Source: Acanthococcus lagerstroemiae
Lineage: Eukaryota; Arthropoda; Insecta; Hemiptera; Eriococcidae
Reading direction: 5' to 3'
DNA: 64,000 nt
Assembly (NCBI GenBank): GCA_031841125.1
Contig: CM063113.1
Coordinates: forward strand, 16,327,312-16,391,311
Of the stretch, positions 42,770 to 54,663 are shown piece after piece. The notes below the pieces were generated by a model. The model was not told the DNA's origin, searched no databases, and saw only the letters and a program-made list of their open reading frames with translations. The position numbers were made by a program, and so were the translations under genes. Position 1 is the first letter of the stretch. Every line of letters starts with the position of its first letter.

Positions 42770-44030
42770 GTCGGAATATGAACTAGAAAATTTGTTGATC
42801 AATTATCGTTATTGAAAATGTATTGGGGATGGGGGAGGAAACCCCGTAGAAGTATACCTCTCAATTATATTTTTTTAATGGGAAGCTTTACTTTTGAGAT
42901 ATTGAGGTTCAAAGTTTCGATGAGGATTATGAAACTTTCTGGAACGGGTATCTAAAAGTGTTCCACTTATTAGGTCGGTAAGTGTAAGTTTCATAATTCG
43001 TGAGTTCGCGTTTTTGTTTGCGTACACAAAGTCTTGGCAAAGGTAGCTTTTGGGCTTTAAAATGTGCAACCATGAGGTGTGATGTGGTGAGGTCATGTAG
43101 TCATGTTGGGAAAGGTAGGTTTCGACCGTTAGATATTTCGACGATGATACCCACGCCTAATAGACCTTGATTTAAAAAGGATCAAAACGAAATTATATTC
43201 GTTTTCAGAGTCGCTATGAAAAACCAAGGCGAAATGTTCCCTTTATTTCGTTTCGTTTCCCGGAAGCGATAATATAAACGAAATATTTCATTTTCAAATC
43301 TGCCTCGATTCAGTGTGACTCATAGTTGATGCAACGGCCTGCTAGGTAGTTATCTGAATGACTCATAAGTTCACGCATCAACCTGCCTTCTCTTCCAAAT
43401 GTTAATGACTGTGTTGAATCGCTCTTGAATGTTGTACGGCGTTGAATTTGGATTTTGCGGATTATTTTGTAGCGCGATTTTCTGAAATTGTTTCGCCGGT
43501 ATTGGTTTTCGTGCATTATTTTCATGAATTTCGGTTTTCTGTTTTTGATTATGACTTTATGCCGGTAATTATTGAACGATTTCGTTTCGCGAATTTTTGT
43601 TTTTCGATTTCGATGTTTTGATCGCGTATTTTCTACTTGAAATTTCCTGATTCGAAAGCGAGTTGTGATTTTTGTGTGTAGCTGTTGAAGCGAAGATGAA
43701 GGATATCGAGACCGCGTGGAAATTTTGGAAAAAGAGGAAGAAGGTCTGTATTTTATTTTTTTCGTCAAACTATGAAGAATTCATCAAAAATATTGAAAAA
43801 TATGATAGTGTTTTGGCAATGACCTCAACTGGGCGCCAAGGAATACGAGAATCATACATGTCCACCATTAAAATCCAAGGGCATACATATGTATATATGA
43901 TGTACCAGTACCATCGTATTGGTACGTAGTTTGCTGCCATCACCGGAAAAAATTCATAAATTTCTGCAGATTTAACACAATTGTTTTAGAGCGGTTTTCG
44001 GTTTTGTATTGTGTACGCAATGGACTTGCG
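42770..44030. other. Unassigned DNA with one 152-codon basic frame
   Basis: The minus frame 43310-43768 is long for this AT-rich DNA and would encode a very basic, low-complexity product (KIKYRPSSSF, TFGREGRLMRELMSHSDN). Its amino acid usage follows from a T/C-poor strand and I recognise no family. I do not call it a gene. The rest is featureless. Confidence 0.25.
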
Positions 44031-44039
44031 CATGGTGTA

Positions 44040-45070
44040 TGGTTAATCTAAAATTTTTAATTCAAAGGGCGACGCCATTTTCTCTTTACAATTCCTTAAG
44101 TTTGGAGAGTATATTCCTCAATTCCTGTGTATGTAATTCAGAACGAACTAATTGGAGGAGTCGAAAGCTTAAAATTTTCAAAAAGAAAAAGAAATACGGT
44201 TTGATTTACTGAGTCAACCTATGTAAACGGATGCACAGTAAGGGGTCGGCCCAAAATTTCCAAGTCAAAAGGTAGCGCCGTTTTTTAAAAACATTTCTTA
44301 AATTTGTAGGGTATATTCCTAATTGAGGACAAAATGATGAAATATGCCCAAAGTTTGGAATTTAAAGAAAATTTACCCACCTTTAATCAATGTTCACATT
44401 TATATGTTGAACGGGATCCAAAATTTTCAGATGCCATTCAGGATGTTCAAATCAAAATATGGCGTCATTTTTCTTTAAACATTTTCAAACTTGAAGGGTA
44501 CATTCCTAATTGGTGGTAAAATGACTAGATACTTCTGAAGTTTGGAATTTAAAATTACGTGTTGAAAATAACGACGAGCCATTCAGAAGGTTCATGTCAG
44601 TAGACGAGGCCGTTGTTCTCTGAAATTTCCGAAGTTTGGAGGGTATATACCGAATTGATAAAATGTGTCTGAAGTTTGAAATTCACCCCCCCTCCTAAAA
44701 AATGTACCATTTATTCAGTTAGATTTCACATTTACCTATTAAATTGGGGATCCAAAAATTCTCAAAGCGAAAGATGACGCAACTCACAATGTTCAAGTCA
44801 AAAGACACAGCCAGTTTTCTTTAGAATTCCTCAAATTTAAAGAATATATTCCTGATCGAGGATAAAATGAAGTGATGCATTTGAAGTTTCGAATTTTCTA
44901 GAGAACGAAGTACCCATCTTATTTTACAGGTTATGTAGGAAATTCAAAAACTCTCTTAGGGCAAATAAGGATGAGCCATTCAAAATGTTCAAATCGAAAG
45001 GCGAAGCCATGTTTTAAAATTAAATTTCTAAAATCTGCAGGGTGAACAAACTGATAAGATGCGTCTAAAA
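44040..45070. repeat. Degenerate ~200-bp satellite
   Basis: AAGTTTGGAGGGTATATTCC-like cores recur at about 44097, 44291, 44488, 44630, 44829 and 45031 (spacings 142-202 bp), each preceded by a GGCGACGCCATTTT-like block and followed by TTGAGGATAAAATGA. Units are strongly diverged. Frames inside are not genes. Confidence 0.75.
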
Positions 45071-45525
45071 ACTGAAATCCTGAAACGTGCCAAATGTTTG
45101 GAATTGGGAAGGGAGCGAAAGTACTCATCTTTAAATGGGTGACCCAAAATTCTAAAGTCGAAAACTTCAGTGGTGCTCACAAGCTGTGGCATCTGATGAG
45201 AGTTTTCGAGCATCACATGGCAAAATGAAAATTTTAGGTGGACGGGTAGGGTAGAGGTATCTTAAAATGGCTCTGAGAGGGAGGGGGAGAGTCGAACCAA
45301 AAAATGTTGCCGCTTGTGAACTTGGAGATTATAAGTACAAAATTTCGAAGAAATTGGGTCAGTTTTGTTGGAGGGATCTCGCAAATGTTATCTGTTATGA
45401 GTGGTGAATATATGTCAATGTTCCCGCCCATGTGTGAAATTTCTTTTCTTTTAAAGCAGAATATAATCTAAACGTCCGCAGGTCACTGATTGTTGAAAAA
45501 ATTATGATTTTAGCATTATTGTGCA

Positions 45526-45556
45526 CCGCCGACGAAGTCACGGGCTGTTCAGCTAG
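45526..45556 (+). mobile_element. Helitron-like 3' terminus (plus strand)
   Basis: Reads CCGACGAAGTCACGGGCTGT then TCAGCTAG followed by T, the same type of end as the reverse complement of 30072-30091, with a decayed hairpin. A C run and an 11-G run follow within 50 bp. The body would lie at lower coordinates and may include the satellite at 44.0-45.1 kb. Confidence 0.45.
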
Positions 45557-46089
45557 TGTATAAATGTATATAATTCCCCCCTTTTTAAGGGGGGGGGGGT
45601 ATGAATATTTTTAAGAAAGGGTGCTGTGTCTTGATATCATTTACTTTAGTTTTGGTTGATTTTGGGTCGAATATTTATTAATTTATATATTTTTTTAAAT
45701 TACGTGTCATTTAGTCAGTTTTTGATTCTGCTCGGCCAATTTTTGCAACAGTTTCAGATGTGGTCAGACTTGTCGCTTTTATCATTTTGGTAGATTTTTA
45801 AAAATATTTCTCGTATTTTTGTGTTTCAGGTGAGTTTGATTTTGAATCGTAATATTGTCTGCTCTGGTCAAAGTATGTAAGTAATATTGTTTATATTTCC
45901 TTTTACATAATTACGATACGTGATGGCGATTGGTGGACAGAAAATGTTTGGCTTACTAGTCGAAAAATTAGAACTTTAATCAGTTCTTAGAATCGAGGGG
46001 TTTATCTAAAGAACCACCATAGTCAGTAATGAAATTACGACTGTGTTAACGGACAGCTGTGTACTTGCAAATAGTGTATTTAAATAGAG

Positions 46090-47340
46090 TAAAATATTTT
46101 TTTAAATACAAAATTCTCACTCGGTGGGCTACGTTTCGCCAGACACCCCCTCCCCCAAGCTCGCTAAAAAAAATACCAGGAATGATGAGGGTACAAAGAA
46201 CGTTTCCATGGTGCGCTGGGGAAGGCTAGAGTGGGGCTACTCATTTCGCAAGTCAGTTGGGTTGTGGGTATAAAATTAAGGATTGGTGATACGAAATGGT
46301 ACAAATTAGGTACAGAATTTTGATACCAACCCAGGTGCTGATGAACAACTCCATAGAGTGGGGCCTACTTATTGTTCGAATAGATGGGCGGTAGTAAAAT
46401 TTATATTTTGATTCATTTTAAATTAAATTTAAAGAAAATATTATATTTTTTTTTAAATAGAAATTTTTGAATCATATATTTTATTTTTAAATTTATTAAA
46501 TTAATTAGTAATCATTTTGAATAGAACATTAAATTTCCTTCTTTTTTTTTCTTCAAATTGCACTGGTAGTTTTTTTTTCTTCTTATTTTATATTTTATTT
46601 TATTTTTTCTTTTTTTAGTCTGCGTAAATATTCGGAAAACCCAAAAATACTATAACACTGCCGCCTCAAGACGAGCTTTGCTCAGTGAGCCAAAAAATAA
46701 GACGCATTAAAGTTCAGTTTCAGTAAATTCGGGATTGATGGTACAAGATGGTACAAAACAAACCGGCGTAAAATTTCGACTCCACTCCGGGCGCCGAACG
46801 CTTCCACGCTTCTATGAGGGGGGGGGGGGGGCAGGTGGCTAATTATTTTGCGAATAAGTGAGGAAGGGGGAGGTACAAAATTTAAGATTGGTGGTAGAAA
46901 ATGGTACAAAATAGTACAAAATAGGCACAAAATTTTGATACGACTCCGGGTGCCGAACACTTTCATGGGGGGGGGGCTACGTATTTGGCGACAAATTCAG
47001 GATTGGTGGTACAGAATGGTATAAAATTAGCACACAATTTTGATATCACTCCGGATGCTGAATGCTTTCATTGTGATGGGGGCAACATATTTTATGAATA
47101 AATGGGGAAGGGGAGGGTACAAAATTTGGAATTGGTGGTACAAAATGGTACAAAATAGGTACAAATTCCCATATCACATCCGGTGCGAAACTCTCAAGTG
47201 GGAGAGCTACGTTTCGTTAGCTTTCCCCCCCCCGAATCTATTTGTAAAAAATACGCGTAACGATGTAGGTACAAAATTCGGGATTGGTGGTACAAATTGG
47301 TGTAAAATAGTTACAAAATATCTGTCGGAGTTTGCCTTCT
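46090..47340. repeat. Satellite with GATTGGTGGTACAAAATGG core
   Basis: The core is at about 46273, 46732, 46886, 47001, 47130 and 47282. In the compact part the spacing is 115-154 bp. Each unit also has ACTCCGGGTGCCGAA and a G-rich block (G10-G14 in several units) before GGCTACGTATTTCG. The 46.38-46.67 kb part is AT-rich filler. The 46682-46966 and 47040-47345 frames are repeat artefacts. Confidence 0.8.
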
Positions 47341-47344
47341 CCTA

Positions 47345-49290
47345 GGTGCTTTTTGTTGCGATTTTAACGGTGTGTAGCCTCTTAGAAAGTCATTTTATGA
47401 TTTAATTTTTACGCTTAAACCTCCTCGCCACGGCCATGTATTAACCAAGAGGAGGTTTAAATATGAGTAAAAGATGAATGCAGTCTGTGGTCTGTGTGTG
47501 GTTTCAATTACACTACACAACAATTTGAAATTTATCAAAAACCAATGACATGAGAATACATGATTCTGTATGTACTTTCAACGAGGAATAAAATGCCGAT
47601 GTTAATTTTTTGATTATAGTTCATTGTTTTTTCCTATCATGTAAATTTTAGTATCATCAAGATGATACTACTGATTGAACAACTATACGCGTTCAGTATT
47701 GTTATCAGTATCAGTGTAGCTATTCTTGCACGACAAAAAGGAATAAAACGTGAAAATTTTAATTTTTAATATTATGGAAAACGAGAGGTTCTCGAGAAAA
47801 ATGGATAACGCCATCGTATTCAGCACTCAAATACAGCTAAAATCATATAATCTCATCCCATTGTTTTTTGTGCTGTTGTGTAGTGTTATGATACAGATGC
47901 GTATTTCACCGTACATGACTGTCCTTCAAACGATCGAGCAATCTATTATCCTGACGTGTATATTCGTTTGCCTGTGCTTACATTTTTGAAGGGGCTTTAT
48001 TTATCTCCTTGTATGATTTCCTTATTATCATTTCACTATAAGTTATCCCGTATGTCTGGTCGTGGTGTAAATAATGATGCGTATTTTCTACATAATTTTC
48101 CTATATTATGATTCTATTTCCTCATCTTCCTACGCGGTTTTCTCTATGAACTTTCTGTATGATGTTTCTTTGAGATTAGGTATCCTACATGCTTTCTCGA
48201 ACAAATTTCCCTGTATGTATTTCAGTATGGTTTCCCTTATGATTAAATTTACCGATAGGTATATTGTTGTCGTATATGGTTTCCTGTATGATTGCTCTGA
48301 CTGATTTTACTCCTTAACTACGTTTACCTTCCTTTTGGCAAAAGCCACGTGAACATTCAAACGAGGTTACTTACTATCAGGTGTCGAAATAAAGGTTATC
48401 GCCGACGAGTGGTTTCCGTCTCATTAATTAATTATCGCACGTCATTCAGATCGCGTAACATTTAGAACGGTCAAAATTGAACCCTCTTCTATTTTCGCTA
48501 GCGTAATTAAGGGATAAGTTATTAGGGTTGTTACGATATCGCGTATAACAATACCGCAAAATATACGAATCGGGGGACAGGTTTATGTTGCTGAATACAT
48601 AACAGCTTGAATTACACATTAATTCGAAGCGCAATAATGCAAAGCGTTAACAATAGAATGTTAACATTAAATGGTTAAAAGACTCCTCATTTTACTTTAC
48701 ACCCGATAAAGTACCGTTTAAAGTGTCAAGCCGCAACCTCTGCGACACCACGTGAATGGGACGCCAAATTCATGGCTATTTCTCCCAGAGCAGATGGAGC
48801 CCTTCATGGGCTGGAATGTGAAGAGAGAAAATGCGTGTTCGAGTATTTAGATATAACGTAAAGTAGCGTCAGATATTCTATACTGATATTTTAGATCTTT
48901 GTACATGGCTGACCAAGTCTATCGATTCATTCGAAATTAGAACTTCCTCAATACCCCTTTCCCCTCCTGTATAACTTTTCTCCATTCATCCTATTCGATC
49001 GTTCGATTAAAAAGTTTATTAAAAATTCTTCACGCTAGCACTTTCTAAAACGATTTACATAATCCGGATTCGACGATGAATACTTTACTAAAAAATGAGA
49101 AAAATTTTTGAGGGGAAAAAGAAAAAATGGAATGGAAATTCTACAGTAGCCAGATTGTATTTTTTGAAGCCAGCTCGTTGCCGCGCATTTGATTCGAAAT
49201 TTATTTCGCTTATTCTGTTTTTTTTCTCTTCGTCCTCTCTCTCCATTCTGTTGGCGAACAATTTCACATCCTTTTAATACCACTTCCGAG
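47345..49290. other. Unassigned AT-rich DNA with two hairpins
   Basis: A 12-bp perfect inverted repeat TTAAACCTCCTC/GAGGAGGTTTAA spans 47415-47460 with a 22-base loop, and TAGTATCATCAAGATGATAC with its last two bases forms a perfect palindrome at 47649-47670. Plus frames at 47750-47989 and 48074-48304 have hydrophobic stretches but no recognisable family. No gene is supported. Confidence 0.35.
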
Positions 49291-49291
49291 T

Positions 49292-49328
<37 letters not shown>

Positions 49329-49479
49329 CTTCTAATGTAAAAGTTTACTGCACGATGGGCCGGATAACATTTTCGGCGGTTATACGATTTTAAGAAGCGA
49401 TGTCGGAATGAAAATCTGGAAACGATTTTTCGAACGAGGCAACGTGCTCCGCTTGTAATGCAGCCATTTCGACGATTAA

Positions 49480-51790
49480 AATTCTCTGGGCACAACCAAC
49501 AAAAATGGATATAAATTGGGAAAATTCACAATGAAGCATAACCTAAAAATCGCTAATACCTTTTTTAGAGGTAATGACGGGGGGAAGTGGACGTGGAGAT
49601 CACTGGATGGCCATACAAAGAATGAAATAGACCATCTTCTAATAAATGATTTGAAAATAGTGGCCGACATCGGTGTGGTTCCCGCATTCCGCTCCCCCTC
49701 GATCATCGCCCAGTGCGCAGCTGCATCAGAATCACACATGGCCCCTCTCCTACCTCAATGTATGAAGGCAAGCCAGGCACCGATAAACCTGGGAATCTAT
49801 GGATACCAATTCATAGAAGAGTAGAGGCAACGAAAATGTTAGAACAAAAGCTAAAAGGCACTAACTGGGCGGAAAATTGTCTAGATAACATGTAAGAATT
49901 GTATAACTCTTTGATAGATGCCATTAACTCCGTCCTGAACGAGTTGGGTATAAACAAAAAATCCATTAGGACCGATGGCAAATTAAGCATAAAAACTAAA
50001 AAACTAATCCAGAGACGGACAGATATAAGGAATAAGATAACACTTTCTAAGTATGAACAAATAGAACTAACAGAACTTAAAAAACTAATTAAGAAAATGA
50101 TTCGCGAAGATATCAATAAATTTGAACTAGAAACTGCGACAAATATAATCGAAAGTACCTGGTCTACCAGGCAAACAAAAATGGCTCTATCTATCCTTCC
50201 AAAAATCAAAAACAAATTTGGAATTGAAATCAGTGATCGCGAAAAAATTGCAGAGGTGGCCACTGTCTTCTATCGAGAACTATACAAAGATGCAAGGCTT
50301 GATGATGTCAACCCAGACAGCTGGAAGAGTTACCTGGTAAATAAAGACAATATTCATCCTATAAGAAAAACTGAAATAGAAAAGACGTTAAACGGACTGA
50401 AGTCAGGTCTGGCCCCGGGGCCGGACGGGGTCGAAAATGAATCGTTAAAAATATTTAGTGATATCGTGGCGGGTCCCATAGCCATTTTATTCAACTGCAT
50501 ACTCGCATAAGGTCTTCCGCCAAATCAATGGTACTTCTCCGAAATTGTATCAATACATAAAAAAGGGGATCATAACGAAATCAATAACTACAGACCGATC
50601 AGCTTGTCGTCAAATGTTTGCAAAGTGTTTATGACAATAATAAAACAAAGAGTATACAAAATTTTGGATAGGCAACAGGCGATCGAAGAGGCTGGGTTTA
50701 GGAAGGATTTCAGTACGATTGACCATATTCAAACGTTAAGCCAGCTTTTGGAGAAAACAAGGGAATTTCAGTTAGACCTAGCTATAATGTTCGTGGATTT
50801 CAACAAGGCCTTCGATTCATTATATCATAACAAAATATGGGAAACTCTAGCCTTGCAGGGTGTCCCCGAAAATATTATCAAAATTCTAATTAGCATTTAC
50901 TCAAACTCAATGGCTCAGATAAAATTAGATAAAAAATCAGACTGGTTTCCAATTAAGAGAGGTGTTAAACAAGGGGATCCTCTCTCTCCCAATGTTTTAA
51001 TGCAGTACTAGAACAAGTCTTTCGACAACTAAAATGGAAGGGCAAAGGGATAAAAATCAAAATTCGAGGAGAAAGTTTATCAAGTTGTAAGAACCTGAAT
51101 AATCTCCGATTCGCCGACGATATTGTCATCATCGCGAAGAACGGAAAAGAACTAAAAGTAATGGCGGAGGACCTGAGGAGAGAAAGCGAAAAAGTGGGCC
51201 TAACAATCAACAATTCCAAAACAAAAATTATGTCAAATATCAAGAATCTAGAAGAAATCAAAATCGATAATAAAACCATAGAGGTGGTCTCAGAATACAA
51301 GTACTTAGGGCAAATTCTGGCTTTTGATTTTAAAAAAACTGAAAAAGAGTTGAAAATGCGCAGGGCAAACGCGTGGAAAGCTTTCTGGTCCCTAAGAAAA
51401 ATACTGAAAAGCAACATGAAGTTATATGCTAAAATCAGGGTATTGGAGAGCACAGTTTTTCCAGTATTGACCTACGGAGCCCAGACCTGGGCCATCACTA
51501 AAAAAAAAATGCACAAAATCCGGTCCACGCAAAATTCAATGTTGAGAAGTATCCTCCAAATCAGATTAAAAGACCACACTAAAGTACAAGATATTTCGGA
51601 AAAAACCAAAGCCAAATATATCGGGGTTGTCCTCAAAAAGCTGAAGTTCAAGTATGCAGGTCATATTATCCGCGAACCAAATCGTAAGTAGAATAAAGTC
51701 TTAACTACCTGGGTCCCACCAGAAGGCAAGCGAGGCAAAGGGAGGCCGGTTATGAGGTGGGAGGACGAACTGCGTCAACATCTCTGATCG
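49480..51790 (+). pseudogene. LINE with nearly intact reverse transcriptase
   Basis: Starts inside the endonuclease (KLGKFTMKHNLKIANTFFRG, TWRSLDGHTKNEIDHLLIN at 49580-49640; SDHRPVRS survives in another frame near 49700). After a stop at 49893 the RT region is open: LKSGLAPGPDGVENE (50400-50440), EINNYRPISLSSNVCKVF, EEAGFRKDFSTIDHIQTL, MFVDFNKAFDSLYHNKIWET with the first catalytic Asp, GVKQGDPLSPN (50961-50993), then after a one-base frameshift NNLRFADDIVIIAKNG with FADD at 51110-51121, YKYLGQILAFDF, PVLTYGAQTWAIT, FKYAGHIIREP and GRPVMRWEDEL (to 51775). Two stops (49893, 50508) and two frameshifts (about 51000 and 51690) are the only lesions. This is an RTE-like, 5'-truncated copy and the youngest-looking LINE here. 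Confidence 0.9.
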
Positions 51791-51799
51791 AAGTACATG

Positions 51800-53570
51800 T
51801 CGCAAATTCAATTGAATACTTCTCTCCTTTTGTAATACCCCATGCTCCTGCATCCCTTTATTTCCCAAAAATAATACCAGTAATTACCATTTTTCCTTCT
51901 TACCTCAGACAATCCCACTATGTGCGAAGTGTATGAATACTGTAATACAAAATATGCACATACCTATAGACACGGTCACAGATTTCGGTGTCAGCTTAAC
52001 GAATAAAAAATACCCTCTGATAAACTCAAATCTCGCGGATTTAATGACCCCACTCTACAATGGAAATTCTCCAAAATTCTCATTAGTTGCCTGGGACACC
52101 ATTACCGCAATATCAAAAACCGAATCGAGAGAGGGAATATTTTGAAGCCTTCAACCGCACAATCGCGCGAATTGCGGTTATTTTTCATGCTAAATTCCGC
52201 GTCTCTCCTCTGCTTAACGACAACCATCAAGATCTCATTTTTAGTCGATGGTGCTCCACCAAACATCGAGTTTCTTTGTTCTTGACTCTCCTCTTGTCGC
52301 TGACATGGTTCTGCGGTACGAACACGAACTTGTTCGAATTTCGCGGTCAAATGCGTACATGCACTCCGAAATGAAAGAAAAGTAATTACGAATGTCCGGG
52401 TTCAAGATGTCGACGCGACCCTCAAAAATTACGCGATAGGTATCTCTCGCGTTGACGTGTCTGCTGTTGCATTTTCTGTTTTTTTTTCCCCTCGCTCTAT
52501 CTGTCTCTCTTTTTTTCTCTGTTTCCCCTCTGTAACGAGCAAGCTGAAAATAATGAAAAGAAAGAACCCCCCGCCCCCCCTGTAACATTTTGTACAGGAA
52601 TCTCGACAATTATCTTGCTTTTTCGCATCCTTCCTCCTCGTCGAAGGCAAAGGAAAGAATACTTCGTATTCAGAGCGAATCTTTTTAATGATCTACTAAG
52701 GAGCAGTTGATACTGACTTTCAAGTTGAAATCTAATTTTAACATGTAAATTAGTGCGCGCGGAATTACGAGGACACGAAATCACGTATAATGATAATCGT
52801 GTTTGAAGATAACTACATATTATATATTGTAGATATATAGAAGCAAAAGAGATCTTCGAAGAGGAATACCGTAACGAGATGACTCTGTTTTGGGCGATCC
52901 TTGTACTGTCTGTGTGCAGCATCTGCGTTGAGTATCAGAAACGTAGAAACGAAAATTAACGTTTGATAATAATATGCAAATCTGGCCCATAATAACTGCG
53001 CGATTTTTGTTTCAGACGCGTTATAATATATGCTATAATATTACCTACATTATTCGAAAGTTTTTTCATTATCTCCTCTGTATTGGGGTTACTCTAAGTG
53101 ACCGCGTTTACCGAAATCGAATAAAATATGCTGTGGGATTTGCCGAACACGGTGCCAATTAAGAATGCAAATATCTTTGAAACTAAACGAGGATTCGTTT
53201 GGTCGACAATCTCACTTTGACCTCTGCTGTTGATAGCACCGACATTTTGGTACTTTGGAAACAGATATACCGAGTACTTGTGCGGAATAATCGAGAAACT
53301 TCCGGGTCTGGTGTCCGGGGATGATTGTAACCCCTGGCGCGTACTCACTTCTAGCCTCGTGCAGTGTCTGTTATAGTGACTGAAACCGATGTTCATACGC
53401 GCGGATTTTCATAAGTAATCATAATCAGCACATCACTGGTTGGATCGATTTCTGGTTTAGGTTTTTCGTTGATTTCTGTGAAGACCCTGTTGTTACCCAA
53501 GCTTGTATTAGAAGTGGAATTTAAAATTCCTGGCGTGTTGTGAGTCTCACTACAGATTCTTTAGAAACGA
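51800..53570. other. Unassigned DNA
   Basis: Sequence looks unique, with overlapping frames on both strands at 52087-52922. A C-rich run is at 52566-52580. No element ends, repeat partner or protein family was recognised. Confidence 0.35.
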
Positions 53571-53578
53571 AATAATGA

Positions 53579-53662
53579 CATATAGACGAAAGTTATAATA
53601 TACCCTTAGACGAGATGACACATATAGACGAAAGTTATAATATACCCTTAGACGAGATGACT
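53579..53662. repeat. Exact 42-bp tandem duplication
   Basis: ACATATAGACGAAAGTTATA through ACGAGATGAC is present twice with no difference (53579-53620 and 53621-53662). Complete identity implies a recent duplication or an assembly artefact. Confidence 0.95.
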
Positions 53663-53664
53663 AT

Positions 53665-54615
53665 GGAGTAATTTGGCACACGTATGTTTTCATTACTCTA
53701 CGAGCACGAGGGAAGAAATAGAATGCGTGGCAACACTGACGCGTGACTCGTAATGTAGGATGTTGTAGCTATCGTCAGGGATGGAAAGCTTAAGTCGATA
53801 ATCGCTCAAGTCGAAGCTTGAGCTCATTTTTAGCGGCTTTTAAGCGCTTCAGAAGCCAGTCGGTACCTTCTCTAAGCACAAAGCAAGTCATAAAGAAATA
53901 GCTGAATCGCTGATTGGCTTGTCTCTTTAAAATTTTTTATTTTTTAAAGAATCAAATGATGAATAAAATGATACACCGTCGTCAAAAGTGAGCTGGTAGG
54001 TTAGCTGAAATTCAGTTTGGAAATACTGTATGACGGTAGAACTTCATTGATGATAAAATAATGCGATTTTTGAATTCTACGATTTCATATTGAACTGACT
54101 ATAATGTCGAGTAAAATTGCCGACTTATTATGAGAAATGAAAAAATTCGATAGCGAAGGGCTTAAAAACTAATGATAACAAAAAGCCAAAGCTAAGATGA
54201 AATATTCTGAGAAACTGTTTAGCTATGAAGCCAAAGTTTAAGCGCATCGCGATCCACTTTCCACCCCTGGCTATCGTGCAGAAAACCAACCCGGTGTTAT
54301 TTTATTTCGCTATTTTCAGGCAGCGTTATCGGTTTTTTTTTTCTGCAGAACTTCAAAAAGCTTATACAAATTACATTACAGAAACTGTTTCAGATAATGA
54401 GTAAAAATGAAAGGGAACTGCATGTGTTTGATGTCATTACACGCAAAAGTTGATCGAAGTCATAATAGTAGACTATTGAGTATCAGTCAGTATAGTGACG
54501 AAGTAATTGGTAAAAAAAAAAACTGAAAAAGTGAACAGTCTTATTATTTTTTTAAATTTTAAATTTTTAAATGATGTTTGGAATAAATGAAGAGTATAGT
54601 TCTCATGGTTGATAT
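53665..54615. other. Unassigned AT-rich DNA
   Basis: No reading frame above 60 codons and no repeat partner recognised until the T run at 54620-54655. A GTCAGGGATGGAAAGCTTAA block near 53775 and CACTTTCCACCCCTGGCTAT near 54260 are roughly complementary (CAGGGATGGAAAG / CTTTCCACCCCTG) and may be the ends of a 490-bp hAT-like MITE; no TSD was confirmed. Confidence 0.3.
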
Positions 54616-54663
54616 TCGTGTTTTTTTTTGTTTTTTTTTTTTTTTTTTTTTTTTTGCATGTAC

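Noticed and set aside
43310..43768. A 152-codon basic protein
   Set aside because: Composition is explained by base skew; no domain, partner copy or splice context was found.
30072..45556. One giant 15-kb Helitron
   Set aside because: Both termini are 3'-type and face in opposite directions, so they cannot be the two ends of a single Helitron.
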